Assembly (NCBI RefSeq): GCF_965363235.1
Contig: NC_134847.1
Coordinates: forward strand, 50,530,805-50,594,804
Length of the DNA stretch: 64,000 nucleotides
Source: Mytilus galloprovincialis
Taxonomy: Eukaryota > Mollusca > Bivalvia > Mytilida > Mytilidae
Direction of reading: 5' to 3'
Below, one piece after another: positions 56,324 through 64,000 of this stretch. The translations under genes were made by a program, and so were the position numbers. How positions within the stretch are numbered: position 1 is the first letter of the stretch; every line of letters starts with the position of its first letter. Below the pieces are notes generated by a model. That model was not told where the DNA came from, searched no databases, and saw only the letters and a list, made by a program, of their open reading frames with translations.

Positions 56324-59300
56324 ATTTACGTCTAGAGTTTATGGAAATACAACAACACTTCTCAATGCGTAAGATCGTGCGATTGGCATGGTATCAGTTT
56401 GTGATAGATAAAAGACTTATTGAAGAAATATTTAAAATTGATTGAAAAAATATTTTATATTCGTTGCAACCTTTACAAATTAGTAACAAACTCGGACTAT
56501 AACAAACTCTCACTATAACAAACTAGGTGTACCATTATTCCTTTTGAAGAAAATAGCCGAAGTTCACCAAATATACCTTTGATATCCCTATGTGTCAGCC
56601 ATTAGGCATTACTGGACATCACAAAAGTTACCGAATACCATAAAATTTTGACGTTATAATAGTAAAGTGATTGATGTACATGTATGACGTAAAAATTTCA
56701 ATTGGGACATTTTTTCCAAATAGCAATAAGGTGTATGGGTCTTTAACACAGCGGGAAAATCCTGTACCAAGAGGCGTGCTTGTCAGTGGCCTCTAAACAA
56801 AAATGTGTACCAGTGATAATCATGATAAACTCTGAAATATAATATGAGGCAGGCATAACCTGTGAAAGAGGATGAAGTCTGTATGATTTTCTTTTTCAAT
56901 TCAAGCATGTTAATAAAAGAAACGGAAATACCGTAATGTTTCCAATGTTTCTGTTGTTAGGGATTTTGGTTGTGACGTTATTTAAGTTATGACATCATAT
57001 TCAATGTAATCAAAGAAACGCTGTCATCAGGTAACGTTTTTCATTTCAAACAATTATTAAAAATGAATTGGTATGTTAATTTCTGTGTTATTTTGGTCTC
57101 TTGTGGACAGTTGTCTCATTGGCAATCATACCACATCTTCTTTTTTATATTGAATTCCTTCCTATATTTTACTAGACTCTGACTGATATATATATATATA
57201 TTTAATTCAAAGTCTCATGTAAAACAATACCGGAAAAGGGAAGTAGATTTCTGCGCAGTTGCAGGGAATTGAAAAAGTCTGAATAAAAAGTTAACGATCT
57301 TGAGTTCATTAGTAGAATGAAAATTTCGGGGAAAATTTCCTGAAATTTTTAATTTAAAAAAAAAAAAAAATCATTTATTTTTCCTCCGTAATAGGGGACT
57401 TTGTTCCCATATTAATGAAACAAAAATCATTCAAGACTAACAAAGGCCAGAGGCTCAGGACTTGGGACAGACACAAAAATGTGGCAGAGTTAAAATGTGT
57501 TGTGAGATCTAAACCCTCCACTATACCTAAAACAGAACACACAACAATACGCACAGTAAAACTAAGTTCAAAAGAAGTCTGAATCCGATGTCAGACTATG
57601 TAACAGTTAAAAGAAACTAAACAAAATGAATGATACATAAATTAACAAACAAAGGTCTACTAACAGTAACTGACGTGCCAGCTCCAGACCTCAATTTTTG
57701 TGTTCACTAGGTCAAAGGACATGATCATAGCAGATTGTCTTTTGATATATTGAAATTTGAGCAAACTTAATCATGTTAATGGGTTTTTCTTTTAATCATT
57801 TGTCCAGCAATTATCAAACATAGCTTGATAATGCTACTTGGGGAAGAACAAGACATTTCAATATTTTTTATATCCATAATCTTATAGGTTTCAATCATTT
57901 AACTTGAATTATTAGCAGACATTGTGTCTTCATCACCAAAAACCCCAAAATAGTTCCTTACCTATATAGCTTGATATTTTTGTATTTGTAGGTGTGTAGA
58001 TTCTGTTGTAAGGCACTTAAACGTGAATGAGAATGGAATTCAAGATTTACCACCAAATTTAAAAGATAAATGTCTGTATTTGATGACAAAAAGAGGATTC
58101 ATCACAGATTCTAACATCAAAAAGGTATGATTGTTATCTGTTGGAAAAGAAGGACATAAAGAGGATTTGAATGAGATAAAAATCAAACACTTCGTCACTT
58201 GGATGTGTAAACAGAAACCAGTATATATATGTCAAATAAACACTGATTTTATTTCTGTTCAGTTTTGGGGGCTAGATTAATAGCTGTTTGATGCTTAAAT
58301 TCAATTAAATGTGTCAGATAATACATTTTAGTAGTATAAATCAAACAATCCAATTGCTACTAGATACATTCGTACCAACACAAATAAACAATGCAGATAT
58401 GTGACATTTACAAAATATATTAAAATGTTAAACAACATGCCTCCCCTTTAGCATAAAAATTAAAAAAAAATATATTCTAATTGCAATATGCCACCGATGG
58501 ACTTGTCAAGAAATGTTGCAAAGGTTCATTTATTTGCAGGAAGCATTGAATTATAGAGGATCACTGTTTTAAGGTTGCTGTTCCCACCTTACATGAGGGT
58601 CTTGATTAGGGGTTCTTCAATTCTTCATCCTTTATTTTCAGACTATTTTTACTTTTAAATTACTGGTACCCTTTATTCATTTTGACCTTTATTCTGTATT
58701 CTTTATTTTGTTTGCTCTTTTTTTTGCGTTTTTCCCCATAATTCTCTATTATTTTAACCCAATTCAGACTCTAATATCAACTATCAGTATGCACTTGACT
58801 GTCAAACAGGAGATCACAAGTCCAGGTAACCACATACCAAGTCAAGATAAACAAATATTTACATGATGTAATTTACATCTACAATTTCTCATGGTAAAAA
58901 CCAGAATTTAAGGGTTAATTAAAAAAAAAATCTTTTCTCAAATTATTGTGATTCTTACATTTGTCATAGAATTATACAGAGCAGTTCTTTTTTTTAGTCC
59001 AGTATCATCAATTAATGGAGATAATGGTGTATGCCATATATGTCAATCATCTTGTATGGTATACAAATTGTCTTTTCATTTTTTTCAGTTTTTACATGAC
59101 AAGATATCAGTGTTAGATTTGAGTGAGTGTACAATATCAGATGTAGGGTTAGGACACATCAGTAAATGCTTTAACTTGAGAAAGATTGATATCAACTCTG
59201 CCAAAGAATCAAGGACAGAAATATCTTCAGAAGGTATAAGTTTACGCTTGGAATTATTGTGGTAAATGAATTGGCTGATGGAATGGATTTTTCTGATGTC

Positions 59301-62300
59301 CATGAAATTATTTGTCTATATGTTTATTTTGCTTTGCTTAAAGTATACAAACCTTTTTTGAATGTTAAAAAGTTAAGATTTTAAATATTTAAACTGAATC
59401 AATTTTTTTTCTCAATAAGTTTGAATTAGCAAGTTTTTAAGGCAAAACGTGCTTGCAAGTTTTATTTTGGCATTCTACAGCTAAATGATCACAGATCTGA
59501 CCATCCTTCATGATTCTAATTAAACTTGAGCAAATGCTCAAGACTTTATCTAAATTGTGAAATAAGCAACTCTAATCCCATCACCAAAAAAATCAAATGT
59601 TACTGCAGTTGACTAAGGCCTAATAGCTGTAGTATGTATCCCATCCAAAAAAGTTGTCACATAATTCCTGAATTAAAATTTGAATACAATAACTTTTCTT
59701 TTGAAGGAATAAAGAAGTTACTGTCTGCATGTCCACATTTACAGACAGTTTATCTCAGAAGATGTTTAAACCTCACAGATGATGCTATTATATCTCTCTC
59801 ACAACATTGCAGTCAACTACGCTATTTAAACATTGGAGGATGTCGTCTCATCACAGATAAAGCAATGGAAGCACTAGGACAGAATTCAAAATTCTTGAGA
59901 AGTATCAATTTTTCTAAAACAAAGGTACAATCACACAAAACCTATTAATTCAAGTATGAATTTGAAAATCAAAATTTCATGTTTAGTTACAAATTTAGAC
60001 AGTAAGTAGAAGCTAATATGTAAAGTGATGTAAAAGGGAGATAATTTAACACGATTTCCTACTTTTAGATAAAAATTAGTGTTGTCAAATCGTACACTTT
60101 TGCCTAACCGGTTACTCGGATAATCGTTCGACCGATTAACCGGTTAACCGGTAGTTTGAGTTGGTGCTTGCAAGCCTTATCAATAGTACCCTACACATGG
60201 GTTCGACCGATTAACCGGTTAACCGGTAGTTTGAGTTGGTGCTTGCAAGCCTTATCAATAGTACCCTACACATGGATATAAGATGTGTGAAAAATGAAAT
60301 AAAAAAAACTACTTGATGTGGTGGAATTGAATATGTTTGAAAATAATTATTCTTTCCTTTTCACTTGTTGTCTCCGAAAATGATGTGAAGTGTTTCATTT
60401 TGAGTGATTAATTATAAAAAAGAAGATGTGGTATGATTGCCAATGAGACAATTCTCCACAAGAGATCAAAATTACACAGAAATCAACAACTATTGATAGG
60501 TCACCGTACGGCCTGTTTCTTTACTTTGTTTGCACGTTACTCTTACTATCACGTATGCAATGAGCACATTCACATTGCTTTGCATTTCACAATTTTTGAG
60601 TTAACATTTCGTTTAAAGTAAGACTAAAGCCTTGCAAGACGGAGGTTGCACATTTAGATGTAGGTTTACATAATATTAGATCAGAAACGAAATAATGAAG
60701 TAAATCGTAAAATTAAATCGCATTACTGATTTAGAGTTACTGCTAAAAAAACAAGTATACTAATTATGTTTCTTTAAGATCCTGCCCCGAGCTGAGAGAC
60801 AAATTCTAATTAATTTTATGATGATGGGATTAACAATAGCAATCAATTTACAGTCAAATTAATTACCACGACGACATTTTTTAAGTAAAACCTAACCTTT
60901 TAATAATTTCAATACAAATTTATATAAAATCTATCAAAATTGAAAAAAAGTCCGGTTAACCGGTCAGCGTTTTTGGTATTCGGTATTCGGTCGTTCGACC
61001 GATTAACCGGTTAACCGGTTAACCGGTTAACCGTTGACAACACTAATAAAAATAGGTGATGGGTTTATTACAATGAGACAACACAACAACGTCAAAAAAT
61101 AACATCTAGAGCTCACCATATTGTCTTAAAAATTTGAATAATACATGCAATCGTTTGAAACATGCAGTATGCAAATGATTATATTTATACAAATAAACCA
61201 TTTGAAAATATGTTTTTATTTGACTTGTGAAAGAATAAACAATGATAAAATTAGAAAGAATTACAATGTTTTCTACGTTTTATAATTTTATGTTTGTATC
61301 AATTTTTAAAAGTGTACAACAAATGTTTTGATTGGTTAAAATAAACGGGCTAAACCATGGAAATTCAACTTATGACCCAAAGTTGTTCTCATTTTGAGGT
61401 ATGAACAATGTAATCTTTATTTATCCCACAGTACTATATTAAACAGTGAATTGTAATTGAGTTCTTGTGTTCGAAAAGTGTTCAATTAGATCATATACTA
61501 CCTATATTGATATTCCTTCAATAACATTTTGTTTTTGTCATTTAAAGTGAATATTTTAATTTAATATATTGATAGGTTACAACAGAAGGAGTAGTTAGTT
61601 TAGTGATGGGAAACTGTGGTAAAAGTCTCAAGGTTGGTATGATTGATATGGTTGATTTAATGTCCAGCAGCAAATATTACATGAATATCATATTAATATT
61701 CAGGATGATTAGTCATATATGAATATTTTTACTAAGGTTAAAATCAACAGGAAACCTTGACTTTGAGATAATACAATACTCAGTGCAATAATATTTTCTC
61801 ACATGAAAAAAGTGTGATTTATACAAGGGAGATAATTTGTAGGGACTACAAGATTCAATATTCATGAAATAAAGACAGAATAAAACTCTCATTCTAACTG
61901 TTTAAGTGTACAGAGATATGAAGCTTATAAGCCTTATATTATACCCACATGCATTAAAAGACAATAATATTAAGAATGAAACAAAAGAGTTTACTAAATT
62001 ACAGAATATTTTTAAATACATTACAGTTTTAAGTCTTTTCCATATAGACTAAACTGAACATATGGTTGTTTATCTTTTACAGGAAATCCATATGGATGGT
62101 TGTCATGAATTAACAGACGAAGCCGTTGAAGCAGCTTTACAATTCTGTCCAAATCTTACTATTCTGTTGTTCCATGGTTGCCCAAAAATTACAGGTCAGT
62201 AACTGACAAACTAGTCTTTTTTTAGCTTCAGTTCTGTAATAAATCAAATATATTTAAAGTTTCTTGTTAGTCTGTTAATTAGACATTGAAAATTTCATAG

Positions 62301-63247
62301 ACTTTAAGAAAATAATTGTTAAAAAACTATTTCTTTGAAACATTTGAAAGTGCGAATAGAGAGAAATTGTTTAACATCACATTGCTTTGCTATTTTTATA
62401 GGTTTAAATATGAAAACGTTGTTAGGTACACTTAATATTTGAAAGGTAATAGATACACCAAATATTTGCAATGTGTTGTAAAATTTTGGATAATGTCAAT
62501 GTCTAGAGGTTTTTGCTGGAAATGTTATAGTCATTTTGTTTAGAAAGATTATGTATCAAAATTTGGTTTTAAGACAACCCTAAAAAAAAACTCATAGTTC
62601 TTGTTTAAAAAACAATAAATGAAAGCTCATTGAATTATCATCCCTAAAATGCTACATGTTTTTTAATGCTTATCGCAAAAAAAATGGTAACACATGCATC
62701 AAGAATATATGATATTATTGGGCCTTTTTTTTTAAATCCATTACATCAAGGTTATGATTTGATTTAGAATCATTAACACCAGTGTACGTCTAGTTCATAT
62801 AAATCAACCTCTGCTTAAAAATAATTGTCCTTTTATTTCCTTATTCTATTGATCTTTATAAAAAAAATTAATATGAGCCCTGAATAGTGGCAGATCCAGA
62901 AATTTTCATAAGTGAGGCCCACTGACTGCCTAAGAGGAAGCACACTACAGTAGTGCTTCAGTGATTCCCTATATAAGCAACCAAATTTTCATCAAAAAAG
63001 CAGGGGTCCAGGCCGCCTGTTATCCCCCAACCCCTCACCCTAAATTCGCTTCTACTGACTGTTTTAAATTTATTTCATTATGATTTTATAGCATTGGCTA
63101 TTTCCACAATATCTTTCATTGTTTCTCATTCAAAATTTATCAAAATATACTTCATTTTTGTTTGCAGATAAATCAAGAGAGGCATTAGAACAAAAGTCAA
63201 TGGAAGGAGGAACTCCTATGAAACAAGTTACATGGACTATTTATTGA
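56316..63247 (+). CDS. AMN1: AMN1 homologue, leucine-rich repeat protein, 7 exons, 265 aa
   Basis: Coding exons: 56316-56368, 57992-58124, 59089-59233, 59707-59924, 61576-61632, 62083-62194, 63168-63247. All are GT-AG with matching phases. The protein follows animal AMN1 throughout: an N-terminal part ending [20 protein letters not shown], then cysteine-containing F-box-type leucine-rich repeats ([90 protein letters not shown]), and the diagnostic C-terminus KQVTWTIY. Human AMN1 is 258 aa. Yeast Amn1 blocks mitotic exit; the role of the animal protein is poorly known. There is no F-box, so it is probably a cytosolic or nuclear binding scaffold. The introns hold a hAT element, a MITE and other repeats. 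It shares a promoter region with ARFGAP2/3. Confidence 0.95.
56725..56835. repeat. Dispersed repeat (copy 2 of the 7.6-kb family)
   Basis: GGTCTTTAACACAGCGGGAA, AGAGGCGTGCTTG and GGCCTCTAAACAAAAATGTG match 7605-7760 in order. It lies in AMN1 intron 1. Confidence 0.55.
56850..57405 (-). repeat. Inverted partner of 54916-55450, with a nested short repeat
   Basis: ATATGAGGCAGGCATAACCT, GAAACGGAAATACCGTAATG, GACGTTATTTAAGTTATGAC, AAAGAAACGCTGTCATCAGG, AGATTTCTGCGCAG and GGGGACTTTGTTCCC are the mirror of blocks in 55440-54916. A ~78-bp piece at about 57077-57153 (GTTAATTTCTGTGTTATTTT to CATACCACATCTTC) interrupts the homology. It is the 3' part of the 43.6-kb repeat family and so a later insertion. 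Confidence 0.7.
57430..57720 (+). repeat. Dispersed repeat starting GACTAACAAAGGCCAGAGGC
   Basis: Blocks CAGGACTTGGGACAGACAC, GTGAGATCTAAACCCTCCAC, CAATACGCACAGTAAAACTA and CTGACGTGCCAGCTCCAGAC form a repeat I recall as very common in mussels. An inverted fragment is at 20985-21130. It lies in AMN1 intron 1. Confidence 0.65.
60077..61045. mobile_element. hAT-type non-autonomous element, 969 bp
   Basis: Perfect 12-bp inverted ends, TAGTGTTGTCAA and TTGACAACACTA, lie inside an exact 8-bp target duplication ATAAAAAT (60069-60076 and 61046-61053). Both features are hallmarks of hAT elements. Subterminal regions are rich in AACCGGTTAACCGGTT motifs on both sides. A 75-bp unit (TTCGACCGATTAACCGG to CTACACATGG) is tandemly duplicated from 60127 and 60203. 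An inverted fragment of the 43.6-kb repeat (about 60415-60515) is nested inside. No transposase frame. It lies in AMN1 intron 4. Confidence 0.88.
61310..61440. repeat. Diverged relative of the 52.5-kb MITE
   Basis: AAAAGTGTACAACAAATGTT, TGATTGGTTAAAATAA, ACCATGGAAATTCAAC and CTCATTTTGAGGTATGAACA match the order of blocks in 52467-52633. It lies in AMN1 intron 4. Confidence 0.5.
62885..63057. repeat. MITE-like repeat in AMN1 intron 6
   Basis: It starts ATAGTGGCAGATCCAGA and ends AATTCGCTTCTACTG, an imperfect inverted pair. The inside, with GACTGCCTAAGAGGAAGC, matches 20640-20810. Confidence 0.55.
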
Positions 63248-63880
63248 ATCTTTAATTTCTCCTTGTTTTCAAGGGGAGATAATTGTTCTGTACTTAAATA
63301 TTCATTTTCAAGTTACTGTAAATTCAGAAATTATTGCAATGTTTTTATTATTGCAAAAAATATGGCAGGGTTATGATCGCAATACATGAAATTTAAACTC
63401 GCATTTTGATTTTTTTTTTAAATAAATTTAATAGGATTTTTCTCAATATCTCAAAAATTAAAATGGCATTTTAGTCTAAAATGACAAAATCGCAATAATA
63501 AATGCAGGCAATAATATCTGAATTTACAGTAAATTGATTGTTGCATGTTTCATATTAATTATTATCTTCAGAACTCAATAAGTTAAAAACAAGTTTGTAC
63601 ATAGGGGTCATTATTTGAAGATTTGGATTTGACTGTTTAGAATAACTGATGGCTCAGGGTTCAATTTCAATTCCTATTTAATACTGTTTTTTTGTTTTTG
63701 TTTTTGTTTTTATATATTGTTTATTGTAAATATTGATATGTACAAATTGATAATATGTTGAAAAGTACATCATCTCATTGTAAATATTGATATGCATAAA
63801 AATAATTATATGTTAAAAAGTACATCATTCAATGTATAATTTTAAATACAATGTTATTTAAACCTAATCTCTCAAATAAA
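63248..63880 (+). other. AMN1 3' UTR with poly(A) signal at 63875-63880
   Basis: Downstream of the AMN1 stop no further exon is seen. The best AATAAA is at 63875-63880, about 630 nt past the stop. The 3' end is inferred and could be earlier. Confidence 0.5.
63313..63532. mobile_element. 220-bp MITE in the AMN1 3' UTR
   Basis: The inverted ends are TTACTGTAAATTCAGAAATT, ATTGCA and the mirror TGCAGGCAATAATATCTGAA, TTTACAGTAA, with further inverted ATTGCAATA-type pairs inside. A half copy (AATTTCTGAATTTACAGTA) lies at 39300-39319, beside the piggyBac-like MITE. Confidence 0.7.
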
Positions 63881-64000
63881 AGGGCTACTAAAATACAGTA
63901 TAACAATGATTAACCTTACTTAATTTTATAATAATAAGAAATAGTGCATTTCAAAAGTAGCATAAAAATGTTCTTTTATTTTCATTATTAAGTGCCAATC

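Overview
The window looks like nuclear DNA of a bivalve mollusc, most likely a marine mussel (Mytilus or close kin). It is AT-rich, has long introns with GT-AG borders, carries two conserved animal genes, and is packed with short dispersed repeats of the kind I remember from mussel sequence. The species call rests on memory of those repeats and on protein similarity, not on a search. Exon borders were worked out by hand from splice signals, reading phase and protein similarity; no transcript data were available.

Layout. About 3.7-9.2 kb (- strand): a complete 7-exon gene for a secreted chymotrypsin-fold serine protease with signal peptide, propeptide, His-Asp-Ser triad and TATA box. 9.3-16.9 kb: no convincing gene, only repeats and a broken reverse-transcriptase element. 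17.0-22.1 kb (+): a two-exon gene for an unrecognised basic 423-residue protein, whose intron holds a 1.85-kb Mutator-like (MULE) transposon with a 10-bp target duplication. 24.9-29.5 kb (-): the 3' exon of a second unrecognised gene, a possible further exon of it, and a one-exon gene for a 117-residue single-pass membrane protein. 26-38 kb: mostly repeats, including a large palindrome, a second MULE reduced to its FLYWCH zinc-finger start, a tRNA-derived SINE and tandem arrays.

38.7-56.0 kb (-): a complete 12-exon ARFGAP2/3 gene (541 residues) for a COPI-coat ArfGAP. 56.3-63.2 kb (+): a complete 7-exon AMN1 gene (265 residues, leucine-rich repeats). These two genes are head to head with 315 bp between their start codons, so they very probably share a bidirectional promoter; the AMN1 start codon sits in an exact TISU/YY1-type motif.

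Most remarkable points: (1) ARFGAP exon 3 ends in a five-copy tandem duplication of its own exon-intron junction, giving five equivalent 5' splice sites, only one extra of which keeps the frame; (2) two unrelated-looking MULEs each have terminal inverted repeats built of short tandem repeats; (3) three uncharacterised host genes; (4) a protease specificity pocket that is neither trypsin- nor standard chymotrypsin-like. I saw no CRISPR array, rRNA or functional tRNA, and no whole new multi-gene system.
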